Positions 1 through 7,236 of a stretch of 64,000 bases of DNA are shown in pieces. The notes beneath the pieces are model-generated. The model searched no databases. It was not told the origin of the DNA and was given only the letters and a program-made list of their open reading frames with translations. This stretch comes from Variovorax guangxiensis (lineage in GTDB: Bacteria; Pseudomonadota; Gammaproteobacteria; Burkholderiales; Burkholderiaceae_C): the NCBI RefSeq assembly GCF_003952165.1, contig NZ_RXFT01000006.1, positions 248,001-312,000 of the forward strand. The letters are read 5' to 3'. The position numbers were made by a program, and so were the translations under genes. The number at the start of each line of letters is the position of its first letter. Positions within the stretch are counted from its first letter, which is position 1.

Positions 1-1
1 T

Positions 2-1273
2 GCGAACAGCGAGGCGAAGCTGCTGGTGATCGAAGCGGGCTTCGTGGAGCGGCTCGCGGCGGCGGACCTCGGGCGTACCGCGCTGCGCGAAATCTGGGTC
101 GTCGGCGAGACAGCTTTGGACGCCTGGCGTGCGCCTGCGGGCGTGCGTGTCGTGGCGTATCCCGCGCATGGAGAACCCGTCGAGCCGGCATCCGTGCAGC
201 CCGGCGACGCACTCGCGATCCTCTATACCTCGGGCACGACCGGGCCTGCCAAGGGCGTGGTCTGCCCGCACGCGCAGTACTTTTGGTGGGGCGTGAACAG
301 TGCCGAAGTGCTCGGCGTGGGCGCCGACGACGTGCTGTGCACCACGCTGCCGCTCTTCCACATCAACGCACTCAACACCTTCGCGCAGGCCGCGCTGACG
401 GGCTCGCAAGTGGTGTTCGAGCCGCGCTTCTCGGCATCGGGCTTCTGGCCGACGATGCGCGCGAGCGGGGCGACGGTGGTCTATCTGCTGGGGGCGATGG
501 TGCCGATCCTGCTGGCCCAGCCCGGAGGGGCGGGGGAGCGCGACCACCGCGTGCGCATCGGGCTGGGGCCCGGCGTGCCGGCTGCCGCCGGTGTCGCGTT
601 CAAGGCGCGCACGGGCGTATCGCTGCTGGAAGGCTATGGGTCGACCGAGACCAACTTCGCCATCGCCACGGCGCCCGATTCGCCGCGCGGCGGTGTGATG
701 GGCTGGCTGCGCCCCGGCTTCCAGGCGCGCGTGGCCGACGAGGACGACGTGGCGCTGCCGGCCGGCGAGGCGGGCGAGTTACTGCTTCGCGCGGACGAGC
801 CGTATGCCTTCGCCAGCGGCTACTTCAACATGCCGGAGAAGACGGTCGAGGCCTGGCGCAATCTCTGGTTCCACACCGGCGACCGCGTGGTGCGCGATGC
901 GGACGGGGCCTTCCGTTTTGTCGACCGCATCAAGGACGCGATCCGCCGGCGCGGGGAGAACATTTCCTCGTTCGAGGTCGAGCAAGTGCTGCTGAGCCAT
1001 CCAGGCGTGGCTTCGTGCGCGGTGTATCCCGTGCGCTCCGAGCTTGCCGAGGACGAGGTGATGGCCGCGCTGGTGGCCCGCGAGGGCGCGGCCATCGACC
1101 CCGCCGAGCTCGCGCGCTTCTGCGAAGGCCGGCTGCCGTACTTCGCCGTGCCGCGCTACATCGACGTGCTGAACGACCTTCCCCGCACCGAGAACGGCAA
1201 GGTCCAGAAGTTCAAGCTGCGGGAGCGCGGAGTCGGACCGCAGACCTGGGACGGCAAGCCCGCGAAGGCCTGA
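2..1273 (+). CDS. Acyl-CoA ligase (AMP-forming), 5' end cut by the window
   Basis: Activates a carboxylic acid to its CoA thioester through an acyl-adenylate. The reading frame is open from base 2, so the N-terminus lies outside the window. Visible motifs are the phosphate-binding loop YTSGTTGPAKG, the A5 motif GYGSTETN, the hinge region with TGDR and DRIKDAIRRRGENIS, and the C-terminal catalytic lysine in RTENGKVQK. The overall look is closest to crotonobetaine/carnitine-CoA ligase-like (CaiC) enzymes. It is followed after 4 bp by an SDR gene, so it probably belongs to one catabolic operon with the dehydrogenases and thioesterase downstream. The substrate cannot be read from sequence; an aromatic or alicyclic acid is an inference from the thioesterase neighbour. 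Confidence 0.93.
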   Translation, partial: ANSEAKLLVIEAGFVERLAAADLGRTALREIWVVGETALDAWRAPAGVRVVAYPAHGEPVEPASVQPGDALAILYTSGTTGPAKGVVCPHAQYFWWGVNSAEVLGVGADDVLCTTLPLFHINALNTFAQAALTGSQVVFEPRFSASGFWPTMRASGATVVYLLGAMVPILLAQPGGAGERDHRVRIGLGPGVPAAAGVAFKARTGVSLLEGYGSTETNFAIATAPDSPRGGVMGWLRPGFQARVADEDDVALPAGEAGELLLRADEPYAFASGYFNMPEKTVEAWRNLWFHTGDRVVRDADGAFRFVDRIKDAIRRRGENISSFEVEQVLLSHPGVASCAVYPVRSELAEDEVMAALVAREGAAIDPAELARFCEGRLPYFAVPRYIDVLNDLPRTENGKVQKFKLRERGVGPQTWDGKPAKA

Positions 1274-1277
1274 GGCA

Positions 1278-2027
1278 ATGGCGAACCTTGCGCTGCCTCC
1301 TCTTTCCGGACGTGTGGCGTTCGTGACCGGCGCGGGGCAGGGCCTGGGGGCCGCCATCGCGCGGGGATTGAGCGAAGCCGGGGCACGCGTGGTCCTCGCC
1401 GACATCGAACTTGCCAGTGCCGAAGCCGTGGCGGCGGAGATCGGCGGGCTCGCGTTGCAGCTCGACGTGCGCGACGAGACGGCGTTTTCCAGCTGCTTCG
1501 ATGCAGCTGTGGCGCGCCTCGGCGCAGTCGACATCATGGTCAACAACGCGGCGCGCACGCCATCGACCTCGCTGTGGGACATCGCGTCCGAGGAGTGGGA
1601 CGACGTGCTGGCCATCAACTTGCGCGGCGCCTTCTTCGGCTGCCGCATCGCGGGGCGTCACATGCGCGAGCGCGGCGAGGGGCGCATCGTCAACCTCGGT
1701 TCGATGGCTGGGCAGCAGGCCAGCAACGCGACAGGCGTGCACTACGCGGCAAGCAAGGCCGGGATGCTGGCGCTGACTCGGTCGTTCGCGCAGGAACTGG
1801 CGCCTCACGGCGTGACGGTGAACGCGCTGGCGCCGGCCGCGATCCGCAGCCCCTCGCTCGATGCCATGGCGCCTGCGCGCCAGCACGCGTTGCAGGCGGG
1901 CATTCCGCTCGGCCGCTTCGGGCTGGCCGAGGAGGTGGCTGCGGCCGTGGTCTATCTGGCTTCTCCTGCTGCGGCCTTCATGACCGGCGCGACGCTGGAT
2001 CTCAACGGCGGCCGTTTCATGCGCTGA
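1278..2027 (+). CDS. SDR family oxidoreductase
   Basis: Classical 249-residue short-chain dehydrogenase, probably NAD(P)-dependent. The Rossmann nucleotide-binding motif TGAGQGLG is near the N-terminus, NNAA is in the middle, and the catalytic tyrosine and lysine are in YAASK. The C-terminal end FMTGATLDLNGGRF is typical of FabG-like members. It starts 4 bp after the acyl-CoA ligase stop codon, so the two are co-transcribed and likely act on the same CoA thioester (for example oxidation of a hydroxyacyl-CoA). The exact substrate is unknown. Confidence 0.93.
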   Translation: MANLALPPLSGRVAFVTGAGQGLGAAIARGLSEAGARVVLADIELASAEAVAAEIGGLALQLDVRDETAFSSCFDAAVARLGAVDIMVNNAARTPSTSLWDIASEEWDDVLAINLRGAFFGCRIAGRHMRERGEGRIVNLGSMAGQQASNATGVHYAASKAGMLALTRSFAQELAPHGVTVNALAPAAIRSPSLDAMAPARQHALQAGIPLGRFGLAEEVAAAVVYLASPAAAFMTGATLDLNGGRFMR

Positions 2028-2054
2028 CAGCCTTGCCGGGCCGCTCGGCTAAAA

Positions 2055-2067
2055 TGGTTCAGAACTA
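2055..2067. promoter_or_regulatory. Candidate MarR operator upstream of the second SDR gene
   Basis: The 53-bp gap between the two SDR genes holds the near-palindrome TGGTTCAGAACTA, with GTTC/GAAC arms around a central A. It is followed directly by AT-rich sequence that stands out from the GC-rich surroundings. A MarR-family gene lies two genes downstream in the same unit, and MarR proteins commonly bind such short inverted repeats over their own promoters. The assignment to that regulator is inference. Confidence 0.4.
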
Positions 2068-2079
2068 AATCATTCAGGT

Positions 2080-2856
2080 ATGGACTCAAATTCACTGACT
2101 GGCCGGCACGCACTCGTCACGGGCGCGGCGCGCGGCATCGGGGCGGAGATCGCCCGCACGCTGGCTGCCGAAGGCGCCACTCTGACCTTGCTGGGACGTG
2201 ACCGCGAGGCGCTACAGCGGGTGGCGGATTCGCTGGCGGGCAGCAGGCACGGCGTGGTTGCGGCAGACGTGGCGAACCCGGAGGCCGTGCAGGCGGCGTT
2301 CGCCGAAGCCCGTGCCGCGCGTGGGCCCGTCACCGCGCTAGTCAACAACGCGGGGGCGGCGGAGAGTGCGCCGTTTCTCAAGACATCGTTCGAACTCTGG
2401 CAGCGGATGCTGTCGGTCAACCTCACCGGCAGCTTCCTGTGCGCGCAGGCCGCGCTGCCGGACATGCTCGATGCCGGCTGGGGGCGCATCGTCAACATCG
2501 CCAGCACGGCGGGGCAGAAGGGCTATGCCTACGTGGCTGCCTACACCGCGGCCAAGCATGGCGTAGTCGGGCTCACGCGCTCGCTGGCGCTGGAAGTGGC
2601 ACGCAAGGGCGTCACCGTGAACGCCGTGTGCCCTGGCTACACCGACACCGATATCCTGCGCAACAGCGTCGCCAACGTGGTCGGCAAGACCGGGCGCAGC
2701 GAGGCCGATGCGCTTGCGGAGTTCTCCAGCGTGAATCCGCAGAAGCGCATCGTGCAGCCCGCCGAAGTGGCCGACGCCGTGCGCTGGCTGTGCGGCGAGG
2801 GCGCCGCGTCGGTCACCGGGCAGTCGATTTCGGTTTCAGGGGGAGAAGTGACATGA
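2080..2856 (+). CDS. SDR family oxidoreductase (3-hydroxyacyl-CoA dehydrogenase-like)
   Basis: 258-residue short-chain dehydrogenase with TGAARGIG at residues about 13-20, NNAG near residue 90, and the catalytic YTAAKHG about two thirds through. The C-terminus ends [14 protein letters not shown]. The full-length domain has no frame problems. Its stop overlaps the start of the MarR gene (ATGA), which indicates translational coupling. The AGG before the start is only one base away, so either initiation is weak or the message starts very close to the ATG. The neighbouring CoA ligase and thioesterase make a hydroxyacyl-CoA substrate likely. Confidence 0.93.
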   Translation: MDSNSLTGRHALVTGAARGIGAEIARTLAAEGATLTLLGRDREALQRVADSLAGSRHGVVAADVANPEAVQAAFAEARAARGPVTALVNNAGAAESAPFLKTSFELWQRMLSVNLTGSFLCAQAALPDMLDAGWGRIVNIASTAGQKGYAYVAAYTAAKHGVVGLTRSLALEVARKGVTVNAVCPGYTDTDILRNSVANVVGKTGRSEADALAEFSSVNPQKRIVQPAEVADAVRWLCGEGAASVTGQSISVSGGEVT

Positions 2857-3383
2857 CACGCAACGACGCGTCGCACGCAGTGCTGAGCGATGCGGAAGAA
2901 CTGGGCCACGAGGCCCGCGCCGGCCACGACGACCACGCCGTGCTCAAGCTGTGGCTGCGCATGCTGGCCAGCACCACGCAGATCGAGTCCGAGATCCGTC
3001 GCCGGCTGCGCGAGCGCTTCGGCATCTCGCTGGCGCGCTTCGACTACATGGCGCAGCTCTATCGCTACAAGGACGGCCTGAAGATGCGCGTGCTGTCGCG
3101 CTACCTGATGGTGACCGGCGGCAACGTCACCGGCCTGACGGACGAACTCGAGCGCGAAGGCATGGTCGCCCGCGCCCCCAGCCCCGACGACCGCCGCGCG
3201 TGGATCGTGAGCCTCACGCCCACTGGACGCCGTACTTTCGAGACCATGGCGAGCGAGCACGAGCAGTGGATTCTCGAGATGTTCTCGGGCCTCGACATGA
3301 AGACCGTCAAGCAGCTGCACACACAGCTCGGCCTGCTGCGCGTGCACGTGATGCGCGGCGAGCCGGCGAGCGAGGAGGGCTGA
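2853..3383 (+). CDS. MarR family transcriptional regulator
   Basis: 176-residue winged-helix regulator. The start was chosen at the ATG that overlaps the preceding stop (ATGA). The MarR core is visible: a helical dimerisation segment, [16 protein letters not shown], the recognition-helix region [24 protein letters not shown], and the wing with [19 protein letters not shown]-terminal helix completes the dimer interface. Encoded inside the catabolic operon, it probably controls that operon in response to a CoA thioester or the free acid, as described for related aromatic-acid regulators. The operator candidate lies at 2055-2067. Confidence 0.92.
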   Translation: MTRNDASHAVLSDAEELGHEARAGHDDHAVLKLWLRMLASTTQIESEIRRRLRERFGISLARFDYMAQLYRYKDGLKMRVLSRYLMVTGGNVTGLTDELEREGMVARAPSPDDRRAWIVSLTPTGRRTFETMASEHEQWILEMFSGLDMKTVKQLHTQLGLLRVHVMRGEPASEEG

Positions 3384-3385
3384 AC

Positions 3386-3820
3386 ATGGCCGAGGACAGC
3401 GAGTTCTGCAGACCGCGGCTGATCCGCTTCTCGGACTGCGATCCGGCGGGCATCGTCTTCTATCCGCAGTACTTCGTGATGCTCAACGGCCTCGTCGAAG
3501 ACTGGGTCAACGAAGGCCTGGGCCTCAGCTACCACGGCCTGGTGGCGCAGCGCCGCATCGGCCTGCCCACGGTGAAGCTCGAGGTCGACTTCCGCGCGGT
3601 GAGCCGCATGGGCGACCAGGTGATGCTGGGGCTGGCCGTGGAGCGCCTCGGCTCCCGCTCGATGACCCTGCAGGTGCGCTGCTTCGAGCCGGTGGGCGGC
3701 GAGGTGCGCATGCAGATGCAGCAGGTGCTGGTGACCACGTCGCTGGAGACCCATCGGGCCGTTGCCATTCCGGACGACATGCGCGCTGCCATCCTGCGCA
3801 ACGCGCCCGCGCTGGGCTGA
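3386..3820 (+). CDS. Acyl-CoA thioesterase, 4-hydroxybenzoyl-CoA thioesterase type
   Basis: 144-residue hot-dog fold thioesterase. The signature RFSDCDPAGIVFYPQYFVML contains the catalytic Asp of the DxDxxGxVFYxxY pattern used by 4-hydroxybenzoyl-CoA thioesterases. It starts 2 bp after the MarR stop with GAGGAGGGC as ribosome binding site. It would hydrolyse an (aryl)acyl-CoA either as the last step of the pathway or as a safety valve that recycles CoA. This is the last gene of the operon; the next gene is on the opposite strand. Confidence 0.92.
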   Translation: MAEDSEFCRPRLIRFSDCDPAGIVFYPQYFVMLNGLVEDWVNEGLGLSYHGLVAQRRIGLPTVKLEVDFRAVSRMGDQVMLGLAVERLGSRSMTLQVRCFEPVGGEVRMQMQQVLVTTSLETHRAVAIPDDMRAAILRNAPALG

Positions 3821-3827
3821 GCCGTCT

Positions 3828-4220
3828 TCAGGGTGCAGGCTCGTTGCCGCCGGCGTCCTGCGCGCGCTTCTTCAGCCAGCCGCTGAGCTCCTTCTTTCCC
3901 TTGGCGTTGGCCGATCGCCATGCCTCGCGCGCCGCTGCGATGAAGCGCTCCTCAGCGGCATCCGGCACTTCGCTGGGCCGGTCTTCCTCGTCGAGCCAGC
4001 CCAGCTCGACGCCGCAATGCCTTTCGATCTGCCTCGCCAGGTTGTCGCCGATGGGGCGGGAGCTCTTGATCTGGCTCCACATGCTGGGGGAAATCTCGAT
4101 CTTCTTCGCGAACGCCTGGTCCAGCCCCTTGGCTGGCAAGCCTGCGGCAACGGCCTCTTCGAGAAAGCGGCGGTGCAGCGCAAGCGCATTGCGGCGGCGC
4201 GCGACGGTGATATTGGGCAC
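3828..4220 (-). CDS. Small HTH DNA-binding protein
   Basis: 130 residues from a GTG start. The central part (about residues 30-80: KGLDQAFAKKIEISPSMWSQIKSSRPIGDNLARQIERHCGVELGWLDEED) has the look of a lambda-repressor-like helix-turn-helix that also includes the GWLDE motif seen in Cro/C1-type regulators. The C-terminus (GKKELSGWLKKRAQDAGG) is basic. It converges on the thioesterase gene (7-bp gap). Its own promoter appears to be TTTACG-17 bp-GACAAT at 4251-4279, overlapped by an inverted repeat, which suggests autoregulation. Targets unknown. Confidence 0.8.
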   Translation of the reverse strand: MPNITVARRRNALALHRRFLEEAVAAGLPAKGLDQAFAKKIEISPSMWSQIKSSRPIGDNLARQIERHCGVELGWLDEEDRPSEVPDAAEERFIAAAREAWRSANAKGKKELSGWLKKRAQDAGGNEPAP

Positions 4221-4250
4221 TGTTCAAAAACAACAACAAGACAAAAAAAG

Positions 4251-4289
4251 ATTGTCCCGGTTGTTGACGCCGCCGTAAACACTATTTAC
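4251..4289 (-). promoter_or_regulatory. Promoter of the HTH gene with overlapping inverted repeat
   Basis: Read on the minus strand, TTTACG and GACAAT are separated by exactly 17 bp and would start transcription about 24 bases before the GTG start at 4220. The inverted repeat GTAAA-CACTA-TTTAC (4275-4289) overlaps the -35 box. The layout is that of an autoregulated repressor; binding by the HTH protein is inference. Confidence 0.5.
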
Positions 4290-4374
4290 AGTTGCCTTCA
4301 CTCGCGGCTCCAAGCCGTACCATTTTTCCAACCCCTAACGGCCGACAGCGGCAATTTTTGACTCAGGAACCATC

Positions 4375-4578
4375 GTGAACACCGCACTGATCCTCACCAG
4401 CATTCGTCCCGCATCGGGCCGATCGCTCGTGCGCGTCTGGGCGTGCGGTGGTTTCGACGGCATGCCGTCGGTCCGATCGAACCGGCACCAGAGCCACGTG
4501 TATTCCACGAAAGCCGCAGCCGGCTTGCGTTTTGGAAAAACCGAGGATCAGGTGCTACCGGGTGGAGGTTGCGCATAG
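4375..4578 (+). CDS. Possible small protein of unknown function
   Basis: A 67-codon frame from GTG at 4375 with AGGAA as a reasonably placed ribosome binding site, followed about 30 bp later by a strong intrinsic terminator. The protein (MNTALILTSIRPASGRSLVR...) is Arg/Gly-rich, has no recognisable domain, and its codon pattern is not convincingly protein-like. The stretch 4290-4644 could instead make a non-coding RNA ending at the terminator. It lies divergently from the HTH gene. Confidence 0.3.
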   Translation: MNTALILTSIRPASGRSLVRVWACGGFDGMPSVRSNRHQSHVYSTKAAAGLRFGKTEDQVLPGGGCA

Positions 4579-4608
4579 GCGCACACCTTCCAAGCTCTCT
4601 CGTTCAGA

Positions 4609-4644
4609 GGCCCGGAAACCGCAAGGTTCCGGGCCTTTTTGTTT
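4609..4644 (+). terminator. Intrinsic terminator
   Basis: The stem GGCCCGGAA-A-CC / GGTTCCGGGCC with a short GCAA loop is followed by TTTTTGTTTT. This is a textbook rho-independent terminator for the transcript that covers 4375-4578. Confidence 0.85.
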
Positions 4645-4951
4645 TGTCGTGCAGTTTTCTGTTTGTCATTTCGGGTGTGCCTTCACCACACCGCCAGAGC
4701 CCACCGCGTAGACGGTCTGGCGGGATGTGCAGGAATTGATCACTCCTGTGCAGCGACGTCGTACGGGACAGCGCCAGTGCGTTGTCCGTCGCGTGAGGAC
4801 ACAACCGAAATGGAAAGCGGACAGCCGTTCCAGGCACGACGACATCACCGAACCCGAGCGGGACAGGGCCATGCAGATGGTCCTCCCGCGGAAACCGGCC
4901 GCAAAGATTGGGCGGCGCCGGAACTCGTAACCGGACACTTTTTGTTTACCA
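4645..4951. other. Intergenic stretch before tRNA-Arg
   Basis: About 300 bases without a convincing gene. A 67-codon frame at 4727-4930 exists, but the product is Arg-rich, has no good ribosome binding site and resembles random high-GC translation. The stretch probably holds the promoter of the tRNA; no clear -35/-10 pair was identified. Confidence 0.4.
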
Positions 4952-5028
4952 CCCGCGTTAGCTCAATGGATCAGAGCACTTGCCTACGAAGCAAGGGGTT
5001 GCACGTTCGAGTCGTGCACGTGGGGCCA
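4952..5028 (+). tRNA. tRNA-Arg (ACG)
   Basis: 77-nt cloverleaf. The acceptor CCCGCGT pairs with ACGTGGG (one G-T), the D arm has TAGCTCAATGGATCAGAGCA, the anticodon stem is CTTGC/GCAAG with loop CTACGAA (anticodon ACG at 4986-4988), and the T arm is GCACG-TTCGAGT-CGTGC. The discriminator is G and the CCA end is encoded. Confidence 0.95.
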
Positions 5029-5066
5029 GTTTCTTTGTCCTGCTGTCACACAACCGAGGAGTCACC

Positions 5067-5267
5067 ATGCGCAAGCGCAATACCCCGATCCGGATGATCA
5101 CCGTGCGCCCGGCGCAGCCGCGCGAGCGCACCACGATGCTGGCCTTGGTCCGGCGCTTCGGTTTCATCGCCGGTGCACGCGGCGCGAATCAGGAGGCGCC
5201 GGGTCGCGAGCTGCAGTCCGACGGCCTCGATCTCGACCAACGCGTTCGCGCCGTCGGCGAGTGGTGA
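5067..5267 (+). CDS. Small basic hypothetical protein between two tRNAs
   Basis: 66 residues (MRKRNTPIRMITVRPAQPRERTTMLALVRRFGF...) with a good ribosome binding site (GAGGA, 6 bp before the ATG). No known domain was recognised; the N-terminal half is strongly basic. It lies between tRNA-Arg and tRNA-His, so it may be transcribed by read-through from the tRNA promoter. It is plausibly real because of the start signal, but function is unknown. Confidence 0.5.
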   Translation: MRKRNTPIRMITVRPAQPRERTTMLALVRRFGFIAGARGANQEAPGRELQSDGLDLDQRVRAVGEW

Positions 5268-5297
5268 TCGGCCTCTTACCGATCGTCAATTCTTCAT

Positions 5298-5372
5298 GGT
5301 GCGCGTAGCTCAATGGCAGAGCCGCGGGTTGTGGTCCCGCTGACGACGGTTCGATTCCGTTCGCGTACCCCA
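5298..5372 (+). tRNA. tRNA-His (GTG)
   Basis: The cloverleaf includes the extra G at position -1 that is characteristic of tRNA-His, opposite a C discriminator. The acceptor GTGCGCG pairs with CGCGTAC, the anticodon stem is GCGGG/CCCGC with loop TTGTGGT (anticodon GTG), and the T arm is GACGG-TTCGATT-CCGTT. CCA is encoded at 5370-5372. Confidence 0.95.
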
Positions 5373-5429
5373 TGGCTTCGTTCCTTCATTCATCAACCAC
5401 GCAACCATCGCCGCGAAAGGAGGCGATTC

Positions 5430-5993
5430 ATGCACCCTCACGTCCTGCAACTCGACATTCAGGGCACGCCGCAAGCCTGGATTTCGCTGGAGCAGGCGGT
5501 GTTGCACTACGCGACCGGCTCGGTCGCCTGGGAAGACGGCGACCAGCCGCTGGCCACGCTGCGCGGCGGTTTCAACGTGGCGCGCGGCGTGCAGTCGCGC
5601 ATCGAGGTCGCGCCGATCATCGCGCTGCGCGGCGCCTCGAAGATCAACCTCTTCGAAGTGATTCCGAGCGTCACCAAGACCAAGCTGCTGCGCCGCGACC
5701 GCCACACCTGCGCCTACTGTGCGGGCGTCTTCCACGAGCGCGACCTGCAATGCGAGCACGTGCTGCCCGAATCGCGCGGAGGCCCATGGACCTGGACCAA
5801 CCTCGTGAGCGCATGCGCCGCCTGCAACAACCGCAAGGCAGCGCGCACGCCGGAGGAGGCGGGCATGCCGCTGGTCTACCTGCCGTATGTGCCGAGCCGC
5901 TATGAGAACTTCCTGCTGGAAGGCCGCAACATCCGTGCGGACGTGCACGAATGGCTGGCGAAGCGGCTGCCCAAGGGCTCGCGGCTTCAGTAG
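5430..5993 (+). CDS. HNH endonuclease family protein
   Basis: 187 residues with a strong ribosome binding site (AAAGGAGG) before the chosen ATG. The C-terminal half is an HNH domain: CAYC zinc pair, then LQCEHVLPESRGGPWTWTNLVSACAACNNRKAART, giving the His, Asn and second CxxC zinc pair plus the NxxK end of McrA-like HNH proteins. The N-terminal 90 residues look like the accessory region of chromosomal bacterial HNH proteins of unknown role. It lies just after tRNA-His and ends before a bidirectional terminator. DNA cleavage is inferred from the fold; the biological role is unknown. Confidence 0.88.
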   Translation: MHPHVLQLDIQGTPQAWISLEQAVLHYATGSVAWEDGDQPLATLRGGFNVARGVQSRIEVAPIIALRGASKINLFEVIPSVTKTKLLRRDRHTCAYCAGVFHERDLQCEHVLPESRGGPWTWTNLVSACAACNNRKAARTPEEAGMPLVYLPYVPSRYENFLLEGRNIRADVHEWLAKRLPKGSRLQ

Positions 5994-6034
5994 GTGCGGG
6001 GCTGTGATGAGCTTCCTGTACCGCCGCGCCCATG

Positions 6035-6068
6035 AAAAAAGCCCGCTGTCCTTCGGACGGCGGGCTTT
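6035..6068. terminator. Bidirectional intrinsic terminator
   Basis: The stem GCCCGCTGTCC-TTC-GGACGGCGGGC (6041-6065) is flanked by six A on the left and TTT on the right. On the minus strand it ends with a run of six T, fitting the small gene 6091-6267. On the plus strand it can end the HNH transcript. Confidence 0.8.
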
Positions 6069-6090
6069 GGTTCGTGGGGAAGACTGCCTT

Positions 6091-6267
6091 TCAGCGCCCG
6101 ATACCGAAGAAGCGGTAAGCGATCACGCCTGCTGCAGCCAGACCGCCGACGATCGCCAGAATGACTTTGGTTGCACGGCCCGTGCCGCGCTTCGAACGGG
6201 GCCAGTGATCCGGCCCGATCAGGTCGATGGGGACGGTGGGTTTGCCTATGTCGGACGCCTTTTCCAT
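6091..6267 (-). CDS. Small single-pass membrane protein
   Basis: 58-residue protein MEKASDIGKPTVPIDLIGPD..., with a basic stretch (RSKRGTGRATK) followed by one hydrophobic segment (VILAIVGGLAAAGVIAYRFF, about residues 35-54) and a short tail. The positive charges before the helix suggest the N-terminus is cytoplasmic. It is monocistronic and followed directly by the strong terminator at 6035-6068. No clear ribosome binding site is visible. The function is unknown, but the regular hydrophobic pattern and terminator support a real gene. Confidence 0.6.
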   Translation of the reverse strand: MEKASDIGKPTVPIDLIGPDHWPRSKRGTGRATKVILAIVGGLAAAGVIAYRFFGIGR

Positions 6268-6362
6268 GGGCGGAAATATAGCTCACGCCCGAAAGCACGG
6301 TCCGGGGCGAGGCGCATTCCGTGGCTGTCGTGCGTCGCTGCGGAGGTTGCTGCGAGCCGGGC

Positions 6363-6386
6363 AAAAAAATACCCGCATGAGCGGGC
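6363..6386 (-). terminator. Possible intrinsic terminator (minus strand)
   Basis: On the minus strand CCCGC-TCAT-GCGGG is followed by TATTTTTTT. No convincing gene ends here, so it may close a short RNA read from the 6390-6530 region or be a relic. Apart from this hairpin I see nothing in 6268-6529. Confidence 0.5.
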
Positions 6387-6529
6387 CGAACGAGCCGTCT
6401 GGCTTCGAAGTTGATGTCCCTGTGTCTTTCTTTGTTGTTGCGCTGCGTGACAGCAAGTGCAAGATGCCACGCCAGATGGGCGCCGTTTGCAGCTTTGGGG
6501 CAAGCTGCTTGTAGCTGATGGAGTAAATC

Positions 6530-6967
6530 GTGAAATATTCCCTTATGAACAAGAAAATCATCCTCGAAAGTTTGACGCGTGCGCTGGAGAGCTGGGTTCG
6601 CAATGCTTCTGCAGCACAGCTCTGGCAGGTGCATCAGGCTGGCGGCCTCGGTGCGCTGATCGAGGCAGACGACGAGGTCGTGCAGGTGCGCATTCTTCTT
6701 GGCGGCGCACGCGATGCGTTGTCGGAGCTTGGCAAGACCGATGGGCGATTGCCTGTCACCGAGGCCTTTCTGGGCACTGCTGCATGGGGAGCACCGCCGG
6801 CGCAAGGGAGCCCGGATCGTGAGCAGTGGTTCCTGTCGAGCGAACTGGCGCAGGCGCATGCCCGCCAATACCTGGCGGCGGAAGTGGGCGAGCGACAGGA
6901 TCTGCTGGAGCGCTGCGTCGACGACTGGATTGCGCGGAAGGGCGCCGCTTCCAGCTCTGGTTCGTGA
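6530..6967 (+). CDS. Hypothetical cytoplasmic protein
   Basis: 145 residues from GTG at 6530, which has GGAG six bases upstream; an alternative ATG lies at 6545 but has a poorer site. The protein is mostly helical (MNKKIILESLTRALESWVRNASAAQLWQVHQAGGLGALIEADDE...) with no signal peptide or membrane segment. No family was recognised. It is the last host gene before the prophage and is followed by its own terminator. Confidence 0.6.
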   Translation: MKYSLMNKKIILESLTRALESWVRNASAAQLWQVHQAGGLGALIEADDEVVQVRILLGGARDALSELGKTDGRLPVTEAFLGTAAWGAPPAQGSPDREQWFLSSELAQAHARQYLAAEVGERQDLLERCVDDWIARKGAASSSGS

Positions 6968-6991
6968 CCGGGCGCGAGCCAGCAAAGAAAA

Positions 6992-7024
6992 AGCCTCCTC
7001 AGGGAAGATCTTGAGGAGGCTTTG
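6992..7024 (+). terminator. Intrinsic terminator of 6530-6967
   Basis: Ten-base-pair stem AGCCTCCTCA / TGAGGAGGCT with a ten-base loop, followed by TT. It lies 25 bases after the stop codon of the preceding gene. Confidence 0.7.
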
Positions 7025-7028
7025 ACGA

Positions 7029-7056
7029 AAAAAATAGCGCGAAGACCGCGCTATTT
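7029..7056 (-). terminator. Original tRNA-Lys terminator, stranded at attL
   Basis: On the minus strand AATAGCGCG-GTCTT-CGCGCTATT is followed by a run of T. It lies just past the tRNA 3' remnant in attL and is probably the chromosomal terminator of the tRNA-Lys gene before phage insertion. The intact tRNA is now 42 kb away. Confidence 0.65.
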
Positions 7057-7058
7057 TG

Positions 7059-7113
7059 GTGTTGGTGGTGGGCCCTGAGTGACTCGAACACTCGACCTAC
7101 GGATTAAGAGTCC
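7059..7113. repeat. attL, 55-bp direct repeat
   Basis: Identical over 55 bp to 49196-49250. It carries the 3' half of tRNA-Lys, from the anticodon stem to beyond the CCA end, on the minus strand. The sequences diverge immediately on both sides. This copy lacks the 5' half of the tRNA and cannot be functional. Confidence 0.95.
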
Positions 7114-7236
7114 AAGGGCAACCCGAGCAAAATCAACAACTTGCCCTCAGATTTTGTTCCGCAACCAGAAAAATGAGGGGTCTCGAAATCCAGCATCCAT
7201 GCGGGTGTCTTGGAAATTGCGGAACAAATCCCGCGC

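Noticed and set aside
4727..4930. 67-codon frame before tRNA-Arg
   Set aside because: No ribosome binding site, Arg/Gln-rich random-looking product.
5959..6414. Plus-strand frame across the terminator and the 58-residue membrane protein
   Set aside because: It runs through a strong terminator hairpin and is antisense to the better supported small gene at 6091-6267.
7059..7113. Second tRNA-Lys gene at the left prophage end
   Set aside because: Only the 3' half is present; the 5' acceptor and D arm are missing, so it is attL.
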